From a virus, in IMG/VR virus record IMGVR_UViG_3300041405_000166, positions 26,792-90,791 of that record: a DNA stretch of 64,000 bases; one strand, written 5' to 3'. The number at the start of each line of letters is the position of its first letter. The first letter of the stretch is position 1. Below the pieces are notes generated by a model. The model ran no database searches. It was not told the DNA's origin and worked only from the letters and a program-made list of their open reading frames with translations. Below are positions 40,372 to 48,183 of the stretch, piece after piece. Position numbers and translations under genes: made by a program.

Positions 40372-41187
40372 CTATGAAACGCGGGTGACCGTCGCGTCGT
40401 TGCCGGCGGCGACAACCTTGAACTTCTTCCCGTTGCGGATCCCGTAGCTGTAAATGATGCTGCGCAACAGGGACATAGAGGTAAAATCGGCTTTCGGGAT
40501 CAGCACGGACTGGTCGACGTCGATCAGGTGATAAGCCTTCGGAGCCAGCTTGCCAGGCTCATTATCCGCGCTGTTCTTCTTTTTGGTGATGGTCTGTTTT
40601 GCCAGTAACTTGGACAGCTCGCCGGCTTCACGGGGGTTGAGCTGGGTTGGCTTGAGCGCGCGCAGCGTGAGTTTCAACCCCTCATAAGTGGCAGTCACCC
40701 GTGCGATGGTGGCCCGCTCCTTCTGCCACTCTTTGGCGAAGTGGAACACGTTCTGGATGGCGTCGACGTCGCGCAGCTTGAAGAAGTACACCTTGCCCGA
40801 TTCCATGGCGTCGAGCTGCTCATAGGTCCAGGCTTTCATATGGTCGTAATAGGTGCCGAGCGGGACCTTGTACATCATCTGGAACGTGCCGTGGTGGTCC
40901 CTTTCGGTACGGGCCACCACTTCACCGCCGAAGGCTACCGGGTCCTTCCAGCAGGATTTTCTGAGCATGTCGGCCACCTGGAAGTCACCCATCACCCTGA
41001 CTTTTGTCCATGGTTTGATCGATCGTGGATCGGTCGTGCCACCCATTTCGACAGATGGTTGATCCTCGAACGGGCCCTGGTCGAAAACTGAATGGGGACA
41101 TTCGAAGACCTTTTCGGGCTTTTCGGCGTTTGGATTTTGCGGTCTGAACATGAGTGCGGCCTTTTTTGGCGAAGTCGACGTATACAT
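40372..41187 (-). CDS. Unknown protein next to the AT-rich region
   Basis: 271 residues from ATG 41187, chosen because GGAG lies 8 nt upstream; the frame also opens at ATG 41301 without a ribosome site. Contains VRVMGDFQVADMLRKSCW, aromatic/basic stretches and LKPTQLNPREAGELSKLL. No family recognised. It is a single minus gene between two plus operons, with its 5' end toward the candidate origin, so a role in replication control is possible. Confidence 0.62.
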   Translation of the reverse strand: MYTSTSPKKAALMFRPQNPNAEKPEKVFECPHSVFDQGPFEDQPSVEMGGTTDPRSIKPWTKVRVMGDFQVADMLRKSCWKDPVAFGGEVVARTERDHHGTFQMMYKVPLGTYYDHMKAWTYEQLDAMESGKVYFFKLRDVDAIQNVFHFAKEWQKERATIARVTATYEGLKLTLRALKPTQLNPREAGELSKLLAKQTITKKKNSADNEPGKLAPKAYHLIDVDQSVLIPKADFTSMSLLRSIIYSYGIRNGKKFKVVAAGNDATVTRVS

Positions 41188-41319
41188 TTTCGTGCTCCAA
41201 AATTGTAGATGAGGATGCTGGGCCTGTATATGCTCCTTGGCCTTTTTCGCCCCGCGGACCCCGAAAATCGATGGAAAACCCGGTAGATTTTGGTCTGTCA
41301 TTTTCGGATGGCGCGTAAG

Positions 41320-41545
41320 TGATTGATTTTACTGCATAACAAAATGACGCAACAACGCTCCAAAGAGAGAGGCACCCCTAGAGAGATATAGGGTTAGCTA
41401 CTGTATACCCTATATAGACATATACGGTTATAGAGAGAACCATAGGGGTATATAATAATAAATAAATGTTTAAATAGTTATATTATATATATAAGACCCT
41501 GATTTCATTGGACTTTTCCCTATAACATTTCAACAAACAATCGAC
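41320..41545. other. AT-rich, hairpin-rich non-coding block, candidate replication origin
   Basis: About 225 nt with no credible gene and strikingly low GC. It holds several short inverted repeats: CCCTA...TAGGG (from 41377), TATAGGGT...ACCCTATA (12-nt centre, about 41388-41415), GGTT...AACC (about 41428-41443). A pure A/T tract follows (about 41453-41491, ATAATAATAAATAAAT, then TTATATTATATATATAA). The short element AGAGAGA recurs three to four times. It is flanked by diverging transcription. Confidence 0.5.
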
Positions 41546-41662
41546 TGTCAGACCTATTTCACGTTACAGGGCCATTTTTCGCTACCAATCAGGTTCAACC
41601 CACTGGTTTTTGTGTACGGATCCTTTACACTTCGTCTGGCGGATCCAATCACGACGAGTGCC
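41546..41662. other. Non-coding leader, no recognised signal
   Basis: Together with the AT-rich block it makes a ~475-nt gap between ATG 41187 (minus) and ATG 41663 (plus). Base composition returns to normal. I see no clear promoter box or hairpin here. Confidence 0.4.
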
Positions 41663-42223
41663 ATGAACCAGACCATCGAGCTGATCGAGTACACCGAATT
41701 CCCCGGAGCACCGGGTAAGTACTTCGTCTGCCCTCGAATGCCAGGCAACGCCACGCTGTCCACAACCGCCTGTGCCAGCCAGTTCACCGTCGCCCGATAC
41801 GCCAGGCAGGATGAGGAACGGGATACCCGCCACTACTGCCGCAACTGCCCCACCGGTGCCAAACACGCCGGGATCGATGACTTCGTGCCCAGGACCCAAT
41901 TCCAGGAGTCCACCGAATGCGTCCGATGCGGCAACACCGGCAGACGACTCATTCGAGGCTGTGTCTGCGTCAGCTGCTACAACCGTGAACTCGAAGTACT
42001 CAAGGGTTCCAACGCCAAAGGCACCAAGCCCATTCGATGCGCCATCGTCTACCCCATGCAAGCCATGGTTCGAGACGGCAAACGCAAAGCCAAAATCCAA
42101 CTCTTCGTCGCCACCGGCATGCTTGAAGTAATTCTAGCCGCTGCCAAGCGATCCAAGGATCGAGCCGTCGTCGGATTTCGAGGCAAAGTCCGCCCCTACG
42201 CCATCCAGCTGAGTCTGTTCTGA
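41663..42223 (+). CDS. Zinc-binding protein, unknown
   Basis: 186 residues from ATG 41663. Cysteines are spaced for two metal sites: FVCPRMP...TTACAS...HYCRNCPTG, and ECVRCG...GCVCVSCYN. The C-terminal half is basic (RDGKRKAKIQ). The start ELIEYTEFPGAPGKYFVC recalls a conserved Pseudomonas prophage family of unknown role. First gene after the candidate origin. Stop overlaps the next ATG. Confidence 0.66.
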   Translation: MNQTIELIEYTEFPGAPGKYFVCPRMPGNATLSTTACASQFTVARYARQDEERDTRHYCRNCPTGAKHAGIDDFVPRTQFQESTECVRCGNTGRRLIRGCVCVSCYNRELEVLKGSNAKGTKPIRCAIVYPMQAMVRDGKRKAKIQLFVATGMLEVILAAAKRSKDRAVVGFRGKVRPYAIQLSLF

Positions 42224-42462
42224 TGACCGAACCGAAGTACGCGCTGACCAACCACTGCTGCAAACTCTGCTTAGGTCGAATCCTCTTCGACGGCACGCTA
42301 CACCGCTGCTCAAACTGCGGTGTGGAGTCGTCAGTGGGTCATGAGGGGATCTGCGCCTGTGGGGCAACGATGAAGTCAGGAAGGAACGCCAGGCTTCGTT
42401 GTGCGCTGAACAACAAGCGTGATACCAGCTTCCCTGGCGAAGTCGTGGTGGAACAAGTATGA
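42223..42462 (+). CDS. Small zinc-ribbon protein
   Basis: 79 residues. NHCCKLCLGR, HRCSNCG and ICACGATMK give three Cys pairs, enough for one or two zinc ribbons. A small putative nucleic-acid binding protein, coupled by overlap to both neighbours. Confidence 0.62.
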   Translation: MTEPKYALTNHCCKLCLGRILFDGTLHRCSNCGVESSVGHEGICACGATMKSGRNARLRCALNNKRDTSFPGEVVVEQV

Positions 42463-42989
42463 GTGGAATCGGCATGTACAAGCGTCCCGAGGCTGGCGAT
42501 GACCAACCGTTGGCCATCTTCAAACGGCTCATCGTCGAGTGCGAAGAGCTGCATTTCCTCCAGACATGGGAAGTCGACGTTGAGTTCCTGCTACGGACGG
42601 ATGCGTTGGTGATGGGCGGACGAACGGTGGAAGGGCAATGTCATATGCCGAAGGTCCAAGGCATGCTGAAGAACTTCTTCCTGTGGATGCTCGAGGAAAT
42701 GTTCGGTCGGGTTCCTGACTTCCTGGTCACGCTGGATGCAGAGCTGTGGGAAGCGTACACGCCGAAGGAGAGAGAGATTCTCATCTACCACGAAACCTGT
42801 CACATGCAGCTGAAAACCAACGCTGAAGACGAACCGATGATCGATGACGAAACGGGAAAAGCGCGCTGGTCCCTCCGTGGACACGACGTCGAAGAATTTA
42901 TCGCGACGGTGCATAGGTACGGTGCCTATCGGTCAGATATCCAGGCTTTTGTCGACGCAGCCTCTGGACATAACAACGAAAAAGCCTGA
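42459..42989 (+). CDS. Phage metallopeptidase-like protein (HEXXH)
   Basis: 176 residues. HETCH at residues 111-115 is an HEXXH zinc motif; PKVQGMLK, FLVTLDAELWEA before it and GHDVEEFIATVHRYGAY after it match a putative phage metallopeptidase family. The substrate is unknown; the downstream Glu-rich DVEEF could give the third ligand. Cytoplasmic (no signal). Confidence 0.7.
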   Translation: MSGIGMYKRPEAGDDQPLAIFKRLIVECEELHFLQTWEVDVEFLLRTDALVMGGRTVEGQCHMPKVQGMLKNFFLWMLEEMFGRVPDFLVTLDAELWEAYTPKEREILIYHETCHMQLKTNAEDEPMIDDETGKARWSLRGHDVEEFIATVHRYGAYRSDIQAFVDAASGHNNEKA

Positions 42990-43033
42990 TAGTTGCAGCT
43001 GAGAATGTATATTTAAATGACCGGGATGCGATA

Positions 43034-43633
43034 ATGGCTGTTATGAACAGGGCTCAAGTCCGACAGCAGGCTTTCGTGGAAATCTCCAAGCTTCTGGCGG
43101 CTGGAGATGAGGATGGTCTCAAAAAACTGAGAGAGAATTATCACGGAGTCCCAATTGCTTCGTGGTATCGCTGGATCCACTCGGTCAAAGAGTTGATCGG
43201 CCACGTCGATCAGAAGACCCAGCGGCTTACTGAGTCCGCTGCCATCGCACTGGAAGTCGGCGAGCACCTGCCGGCCGCCCCATCGCCCGATTACGTGGGC
43301 AAGCCTGGCGCCGCGGGCAACATGGATTTCATGCAGCGCCTCGAATCTCTGTACCAGGACGCCGAGACGCTGCGCAAGTTCTCGATGGACGACAAAACCG
43401 GCCGCATCAAACTCCCGAAATACCTCACGCAGTCCGTATCGCTGCGCCAGAAGCTGCTGGAAACCGCGCTGAAGGCCATGCAGGAAGTCTGGGACCTGCG
43501 CCGCATGCAAGCGTTCTACGACAGCGTACTCGAGGAAATCGCCAAGGAATCCCCCGAGGTCGCCATGCGCATCATGGAGCGGCTGAAGAAACTGAATTCT
43601 GAAATCGGCATGACGTTCGAAGCGAGGATGTGA
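43034..43633 (+). CDS. Putative small terminase subunit
   Basis: 199 residues. An N-terminal HTH-like region (VPIASWYRWIHSVKELIGHV) and C-terminal coiled segments (VLEEIAKESPEVAMRIMERL) fit a TerS: DNA recognition followed by oligomerisation. The next large packaging gene is TerL at 48396, with many small genes between. Assignment is by architecture and location. Confidence 0.55.
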   Translation: MAVMNRAQVRQQAFVEISKLLAAGDEDGLKKLRENYHGVPIASWYRWIHSVKELIGHVDQKTQRLTESAAIALEVGEHLPAAPSPDYVGKPGAAGNMDFMQRLESLYQDAETLRKFSMDDKTGRIKLPKYLTQSVSLRQKLLETALKAMQEVWDLRRMQAFYDSVLEEIAKESPEVAMRIMERLKKLNSEIGMTFEARM

Positions 43634-43854
43634 TGGGAAAAATCGTGGATTTCTTTGGTGCGCTCTGCGCTCGACGCCAGGCGGATGAAAAACAAACACT
43701 GAGCCACGAGCGCATCGAGTACGTGCGCCAGCTGGTCGGCTGCGAGTTGTACAACCGTGCCGAGGGGATGCCGGTTAGCGACGTGTTGGCCGCTCTGGAT
43801 CTGATCCGCGCCGATGTACAACGCCATGCAATCACCGGTGGCCGTATCGTATGA
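43633..43854 (+). CDS. Small protein, unknown
   Basis: 73 residues from ATG 43633, overlapping the previous stop (TGATG). Helical (HERIEYVRQLVGCELYNRAE) with the last part starting ALDLIRADVQRH. No family recognised. Confidence 0.52.
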   Translation: MGKIVDFFGALCARRQADEKQTLSHERIEYVRQLVGCELYNRAEGMPVSDVLAALDLIRADVQRHAITGGRIV

Positions 43855-44048
43855 GCCGCGCCAGCGAGTCACGCCGTCAGGCCATCCGTCTGGTCAACGC
43901 ACTCAAGAACGAAGGCCACGAGTGCAGCTTAGAAATCAACGAGCAGGGTATGCCGCAAATCAACATCATCGAGCACGTAGAGCGGCCCGTTGAGTTCATC
44001 ACGTTCGAAATTAGGCTCGGCGACGTCGCCGGCCGCCTGGGGGAATAA
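43851..44048 (+). CDS. Small protein, unknown
   Basis: 65 residues, ATGA overlap. Basic helical N-terminus, beta-like middle (CSLEINEQGMPQINIIEHV), acidic C-terminus. No family recognised. Confidence 0.5.
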   Translation: MSRASESRRQAIRLVNALKNEGHECSLEINEQGMPQINIIEHVERPVEFITFEIRLGDVAGRLGE

Positions 44049-44052
44049 ATCT

Positions 44053-44616
44053 GTGAACAACTACCCGAAGTACAAGTGCCACAAGGTCGTCTCAGCGTTC
44101 AAGATCCTGCGCGTTGGCGATGGCCAGCTGTCGTTCAGCGAGGGCAATCACCCAATCTGGAACCTTTGGCCGGTTGATCATGACCTTGATCCGGTCGAAG
44201 TGTCAGCCGCCTGGATGGAGAAAAACAAAGTGGATGCTGGCGGCTACTACGTGCTGTACGAAGACGGCTATGCGAGCTTCTCGCCGGCAAAGGCTTTCGA
44301 GGACGGTTACACGAAGGTCAAACAGGACTCGAAGTTCGACAAAATAATGCGCCGCGTCGCCCTGGGCCTAATCTACGCCGCGATCGCCGCCGGTGTCGGC
44401 CTGCTGTTCGGAAACGTCTACGATCGATTCAAGGAGCCAGGCAGCTATTCGTTCGTTAACGAAGTCACCGGCGCAACCTGCATCGTCCTGGTCGACAAAG
44501 GTCAGCGCGTCATGAGCTGCATGCCGGCTTCGCCGAAACCAGCCGTCCCCGAAACCACCCACACCACCATCACCATCAAGGGCGACGACCTGCTGTTTCC
44601 GGAGAGCCGGACATGA
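44053..44616 (+). CDS. Single-pass membrane protein
   Basis: 187 residues from GTG 44053. The N-terminal ~100 residues are soluble and aromatic-rich (NHPIWNLWPVDHDLDPVE); a hydrophobic helix follows (RRVALGLIYAAIAAGVGLLF), then an ~60-residue C-terminal part with two cysteines that probably faces the periplasm. Function unknown; GTG start sits 4 nt after the previous stop. Confidence 0.58.
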   Translation: MNNYPKYKCHKVVSAFKILRVGDGQLSFSEGNHPIWNLWPVDHDLDPVEVSAAWMEKNKVDAGGYYVLYEDGYASFSPAKAFEDGYTKVKQDSKFDKIMRRVALGLIYAAIAAGVGLLFGNVYDRFKEPGSYSFVNEVTGATCIVLVDKGQRVMSCMPASPKPAVPETTHTTITIKGDDLLFPESRT

Positions 44617-45014
44617 ACACCTGGAACTCTCCCGAGGAGATGCTTCGAATGCTGCCGCTGGTGATTTTTGCCATGGCGATGATGTGGGATAACTGGCGCC
44701 TGCGGAAAAGGAACAACACTCAAAGCGAATCAATCTGCCGGCTGCTGAGCCAGGTTAAAACCCTGCAGGCCCATCCAGACAGCTGGCAATCGGGATATGA
44801 CGCCGGGCGCAAGATGGGGAGTAAGACCGAAGTCGCCAAGGCCTACCAACTCGATCGCGTGTACAAGGGCGCCGAGGAGGATCGCGCCAGACTCGACAGC
44901 GGCATGATCATCATCACCGGGCGCGACGAGTTCGGCGAGACAACCAGAACCCACGCCCGCGGCCTGAACCTGCGCCAGCTGATCGATGAAGCGATCGAGG
45001 AGCACAAGTTGTGA
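44613..45014 (+). CDS. Membrane-anchored coiled protein
   Basis: 133 residues. A short hydrophobic N-terminal helix (MLPLVIFAMAMMW) and a basic stop (RLRKRN) indicate one membrane pass; the rest is a charged helical domain. It overlaps the preceding membrane protein gene by ATGA, suggesting the two act together. Confidence 0.56.
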   Translation: MNTWNSPEEMLRMLPLVIFAMAMMWDNWRLRKRNNTQSESICRLLSQVKTLQAHPDSWQSGYDAGRKMGSKTEVAKAYQLDRVYKGAEEDRARLDSGMIIITGRDEFGETTRTHARGLNLRQLIDEAIEEHKL

Positions 45015-45232
45015 CTGGATCAATCCATATCCACGCGCCAGGCGGTGTGTACATCGCCCAGGTGCGCCGTTTGTTCGAACGCAAATGGACCCAGGTCGGC
45101 GGTAACTTCGCAGAAAAGGGCCGAGCTCAAAGCACTGCCGCGGGCAACATGATCGGAGACTTCAAGCGCGCTCGCGTGCTGTTCTGCGCCGAGTGGTATG
45201 ACCCGATCGTCGTCATGGAGGCTTCGCTATGA
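45011..45232 (+). CDS. Small protein, unknown
   Basis: 73 residues from GTG 45011 (GTGA overlap). Short beta-like start (GSIHIHAPGGVYIAQVRR). No family recognised. Confidence 0.5.
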   Translation: MTGSIHIHAPGGVYIAQVRRLFERKWTQVGGNFAEKGRAQSTAAGNMIGDFKRARVLFCAEWYDPIVVMEASL

Positions 45233-45417
45233 ACCGTGCTAACCCAAAAGACCTGCGCGTGGCGATCGAAGTCGCGCAGACCTACCTGAAGGCCGGCATT
45301 CTGTTCGTGGCCGTGCCTGTGCTGCACGCTGCCGACCATAAAGCGCTGATAATGCAATCTGCTGAGCGCCTGGAAAAGATTGCAACAGCTGTTGAAGCTC
45401 AGGAGCAACGCCCATGA
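45229..45417 (+). CDS. Small helical protein, unknown
   Basis: 62 residues, ATGA overlap on both sides. The sequence EVAQTYLKAGILFVAVPVLH resembles the short family of small helical phage proteins with a hydrophobic centre; membrane insertion is doubtful. Confidence 0.5.
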   Translation: MNRANPKDLRVAIEVAQTYLKAGILFVAVPVLHAADHKALIMQSAERLEKIATAVEAQEQRP

Positions 45418-45617
45418 GTATTGCCCCATTCAGCCAGGTACGTCACAACCTGATGACACGCCCGGGTTATACGCCGTACTGCGGTGGTGAGCGCTGCTCG
45501 ACCATGCCACGCACCAGCTGGACTGGCACGCAGTTCCGCTGTGGCCGCTGCGGTTGGGTGTCCGCCTTCCCGGCCGACTTCATCGCCGAGTACAAAACCC
45601 ATTGGGGGAAGCCATGA
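45414..45617 (+). CDS. Small zinc-ribbon-like protein
   Basis: 67 residues. YCGGERCSTMP and FRCGRCGWVSAFP give four cysteines in a zinc ribbon arrangement. Coupled to both neighbours. Confidence 0.55.
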   Translation: MSIAPFSQVRHNLMTRPGYTPYCGGERCSTMPRTSWTGTQFRCGRCGWVSAFPADFIAEYKTHWGKP

Positions 45618-45910
45618 ACAACGACGCCACGAAGCAAGTCATGGCCGAGATATCCGCACGGGTCTTTGAGGCTATCGGGCCGAACATGGTCGATACGCCT
45701 GAAGCACGCGAGGCGATTATCAAAGCCGTCAACAAGATGATTGACGCCTACGAACACACGCCGTTCGACTACAAGGTCGAGTGCAGCGCGGATCTCGACA
45801 GCCACACGCTGCATCTGTCCTTTCGCATGCCGCCGGGCTTCTACACGAAAGAGCAGATCGACGAGCTCCGTGATGCTGGCGCAATCATTGAGGAGGTGGT
45901 TGGTGAATAA
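45614..45910 (+). CDS. Small protein, unknown
   Basis: 98 residues from ATG 45614 (GGGGAAGCC upstream). Helical N-terminus, beta-like middle (FDYKVECSADLDSHTLHLSF), acidic C-terminus. Overlaps the next gene by 8 nt. No family recognised. Confidence 0.52.
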   Translation: MNNDATKQVMAEISARVFEAIGPNMVDTPEAREAIIKAVNKMIDAYEHTPFDYKVECSADLDSHTLHLSFRMPPGFYTKEQIDELRDAGAIIEEVVGE

Positions 45911-46289
45911 CCTGACGGAACTGAAAACATCCGAGCTAGACGGCGCCGCCCTGGACTGGGCTGTCGGCCGGGCCGCTGGTGTCGACTTCGGGCCCGACTC
46001 GCTGCAGTCGCCGCGTGGAGTGATCACCGGCGGTTACCAAGGTCGGCCGCGCATGCACTGGTCGCCAAGGCAGTATTGGGCGCAGCTTGGGCCGCTGTTG
46101 AAGGCGCACTGCATCAGCTTGTTGGATGCTGGTGCAGTGGGGATCGGCCAGAACTACGCAGCCAGGGCAAGCGATTCGATGGGCGTGTACCAGCACCCGA
46201 CCGATCCGATGTTGGCAGCCTGCCGCGCCATCGCCGGCCGCCACTTCGGCGACACCGTCGGAATCCCCACCTACCTGCTCGAGGCCTGA
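45903..46289 (+). CDS. DUF2591-like phage protein
   Basis: 128 residues from GTG 45903 (GAGGTGG upstream). The opening LKTSELDGAALDWAVGRAAG and closing MLAACRAIAGRHFGDTV match the DUF2591 family of small phage proteins without known function. A diverged copy follows in the next gene. Confidence 0.66.
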   Translation: MNNLTELKTSELDGAALDWAVGRAAGVDFGPDSLQSPRGVITGGYQGRPRMHWSPRQYWAQLGPLLKAHCISLLDAGAVGIGQNYAARASDSMGVYQHPTDPMLAACRAIAGRHFGDTVGIPTYLLEA

Positions 46290-46292
46290 CCG

Positions 46293-46697
46293 ATGTCCGC
46301 TGAAATGGTCGCTGTGAAAATCTCAAGGCTGGAAGGCAAGGCGCTGGACTATGCGACGGCCCAAGCTGCCGGTGAAGAATACTCGCGGATCTGTAGCGAT
46401 TATGGCGACGTGAACTCTGTTTACACTGAGCTCTTTGAGCCATCTACCGATTGGGCAGTGTGCGGCCCACTGATCATCGAACTGCGCATGACCTTCGCCA
46501 CCTTCGGCACCGGGCCGATCATCAACGGCAAGGAGCACATCTACCCGATCATCGCCATCCCTGGGATCCGCGGAAAATACCACGCCTCCGAAGGCTCCAC
46601 CCACCTGATAGCCGCCTGCCGCTGTTACGTCCTGGCGAAAATGTCGATGGACGCCGACGGCGAAGTCATGGTCCCCGTTTCACTCGTGACTCAATGA
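46293..46697 (+). CDS. Second DUF2591-like protein, tandem paralogue
   Basis: 134 residues. ISRLEGKALDYATAQAAGEE aligns with SELDGAALDWAVGRAAGVD of the preceding gene, and HLIAACRCYVLAKM with its C-terminus. Tandem duplication with divergence is the simplest reading. Role unknown. Confidence 0.62.
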   Translation: MSAEMVAVKISRLEGKALDYATAQAAGEEYSRICSDYGDVNSVYTELFEPSTDWAVCGPLIIELRMTFATFGTGPIINGKEHIYPIIAIPGIRGKYHASEGSTHLIAACRCYVLAKMSMDADGEVMVPVSLVTQ

Positions 46698-46736
46698 TCA
46701 GACCTCACTGGCGCAACACCCTTCGAGGTCGTCAAT

Positions 46737-46793
46737 ATGCTGCTCGCATTTGCTTGGTTCGGTTACACCTACGTCTACCGCTTCGGTCGCTGA
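46737..46793 (+). CDS. Candidate 18-residue micro-protein
   Basis: ATG 46737 to TGA 46793 encodes 18 residues: a hydrophobic, aromatic core (LLAFAWFGYTYVY) and a basic end (RFGR). The upstream TTCGAGGTCGTCAAT has the same TTCGAGG element that precedes ATG 47567 and ATG 48184 (TTCGAG). It lies in a 107-nt gap without another gene. Unverified. Confidence 0.35.
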   Translation: MLLAFAWFGYTYVYRFGR

Positions 46794-46804
46794 GGGATCA
46801 CACC

Positions 46805-47164
46805 ATGACCGCTTTGAATAACGCGCTCGCCAATGTTCCATCGTCTGGCTACGTCTATCCTGAGCAGCGCCCGCTGCAAACCATGAAGCATTGGCCTGGG
46901 CTCGAAGGGCTGAGCGTCGCCGGTGATTCGATCCTGGCCGCGGCCGTGCTGGAAGGTGGCACCATTTTCTGGTGTGCCAAACCGTGTCGACACCATCACG
47001 TCATCGCCGCCAAGTGGCGCACCGATGAAGCCGGTTTCGGTGCCAATGCCGTGCAAGGCTTCCTGACCAAAAATGGCCGCTTCCTGGATCGATCAGAAGC
47101 GTACAAACTCGCCAGCGGTAGCGAATCAGCTGCAGGCGAGCTGACCACCGAGCAACTCTGGTAA
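46805..47164 (+). CDS. Small protein, unknown
   Basis: 119 residues from ATG 46805. The same frame is open back to ATG 46694, but that extension is Arg-rich and unlikely. WPGLEGLSVAGDSILAAAVL and KPCRHHHVIAAKW are visible; the latter could bind a metal. No family recognised. Confidence 0.54.
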   Translation: MTALNNALANVPSSGYVYPEQRPLQTMKHWPGLEGLSVAGDSILAAAVLEGGTIFWCAKPCRHHHVIAAKWRTDEAGFGANAVQGFLTKNGRFLDRSEAYKLASGSESAAGELTTEQLW

Positions 47165-47213
47165 CCAACACGCTGCACCGCGCAATCACGCGCACATAAC
47201 AGGGGAAACACCG

Positions 47214-47522
47214 ATGAATCTTTCGCTCAAACCAGGCGACAGCATGCACAGCGGCACCGACGTCGTTGAAAAGCCGTACTCCGAGATCCGTGATTACGTC
47301 GCGCAGCTGGAGCGGCAGACCGATCGCATGAACGCCATCATGCAGAATCTGTACTCGCTCTTGGAGCCAGTGCTAATGCCGAGTCCGCCAACCGACGGAT
47401 CCAAAGCAGGTCTTTCTGTGGCCCCGTCGACCAAGCTCGGTAAAGAGCTGGCCAATATCCTGCACGCCAATGACGCCACCGCGGCGCAATTGAGCGAACT
47501 GCTCGACCGCATCCACTGCTGA
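47214..47522 (+). CDS. Small coiled protein, unknown
   Basis: 102 residues; AGGGGAAA lies upstream of the ATG. Residues ~20-52 are coiled (IRDYVAQLERQTDRMNAIMQ), then a Pro/Ser linker and a C-terminal helix. No family recognised. Confidence 0.55.
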   Translation: MNLSLKPGDSMHSGTDVVEKPYSEIRDYVAQLERQTDRMNAIMQNLYSLLEPVLMPSPPTDGSKAGLSVAPSTKLGKELANILHANDATAAQLSELLDRIHC

Positions 47523-47566
47523 CCACTCCGCGCCAGGGACGGCGCCACCTATTCGAGGCAATACCG
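47523..47566 (+). repeat. Repeated leader element, copy 1
   Basis: CCACTC, GCCAGGGACGGCG, then ACCTATTCGAGG before ATG 47567. It matches 48147-48183 with two small gaps; both lie directly before a start codon. TTCGAG probably supplies the ribosome site. Confidence 0.6.
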
Positions 47567-48145
47567 ATGTCGATCAATGAAACCAATGTGAATCAAGCCA
47601 ATTCGTTAGCGCATGCAGCCGCTAGCCTGTCGCAGACTTTCGGCTTACTGAGCAGCTCGGCGAGCACGAAGCTTGCTGTCGAGGTGCTGATCAGCCGGCT
47701 GTCCGCTGTCGCCACTGGCCTGCTGGCTGAGCCAGTCAAGGAAACGGTGGCCGGTCCGTTCCACACCTTGGACGAAGACTTTGACCACTTCGTGGCCTAC
47801 AGCGGATTCCACAACGAGTCGGCCGATGTCCTGGCCAAGATCAAAATCGCCTACGCGGAAAACTGGAAGCCGCACAGCAAACTGCCGGTGAGCACGGCGC
47901 CGGCCGGCGATGAGGTGATCGTCAACATCGAAACAACGCCAGGTCTGACGGTGGACAAACTCGAAGACCTGTCGACGCTCGAAGCCTACTTCGTCCGCGC
48001 GGCCGCACAGAACATCATCGACTTCACGCTCCGCTGCACCCACCACCAAGAAGGTGAAGGTGCACATTTTTACATCCATCCTGCCAATATCAGCGGCGAG
48101 ACGTTACAATTCGTCGTGCGCGAAAACCTGCTGCGCAACGTCTGA
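47567..48145 (+). CDS. Unknown soluble protein
   Basis: 192 residues. The N-terminus is Ala/Ser/Asn-rich and helical; the middle is acidic (HTLDEDFDHFVAYSGFHNES). The end FTLRCTHHQEGEGAHFYIHP could bind a metal. No family recognised. Confidence 0.54.
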   Translation: MSINETNVNQANSLAHAAASLSQTFGLLSSSASTKLAVEVLISRLSAVATGLLAEPVKETVAGPFHTLDEDFDHFVAYSGFHNESADVLAKIKIAYAENWKPHSKLPVSTAPAGDEVIVNIETTPGLTVDKLEDLSTLEAYFVRAAAQNIIDFTLRCTHHQEGEGAHFYIHPANISGETLQFVVRENLLRNV

Positions 48146-48146
48146 C

Positions 48147-48183
48147 CCACTCGCCAAGGACGGCGACCTATTCGAGAACGGCC
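48147..48183 (+). repeat. Repeated leader element, copy 2
   Basis: CCACTC, GCCAAGGACGGCG, then ACCTATTCGAG before ATG 48184. See copy 1 at 47523-47566. Confidence 0.6.

Noticed and set aside
40295-40388. Small ORF after the TCGTGAC motif at 40286
   Set aside because: It runs through the strong terminator at 40341-40368 and has no ribosome site; not a credible gene.
41188-41301. N-terminal extension of the 40372 gene to ATG 41301
   Set aside because: No ribosome site at 41301, whereas GGAG precedes ATG 41187; kept as a possibility only.
41590-41612. TTCAACC-like T-arm sequence
   Set aside because: No paired stems around it and no tRNA-like fold upstream.
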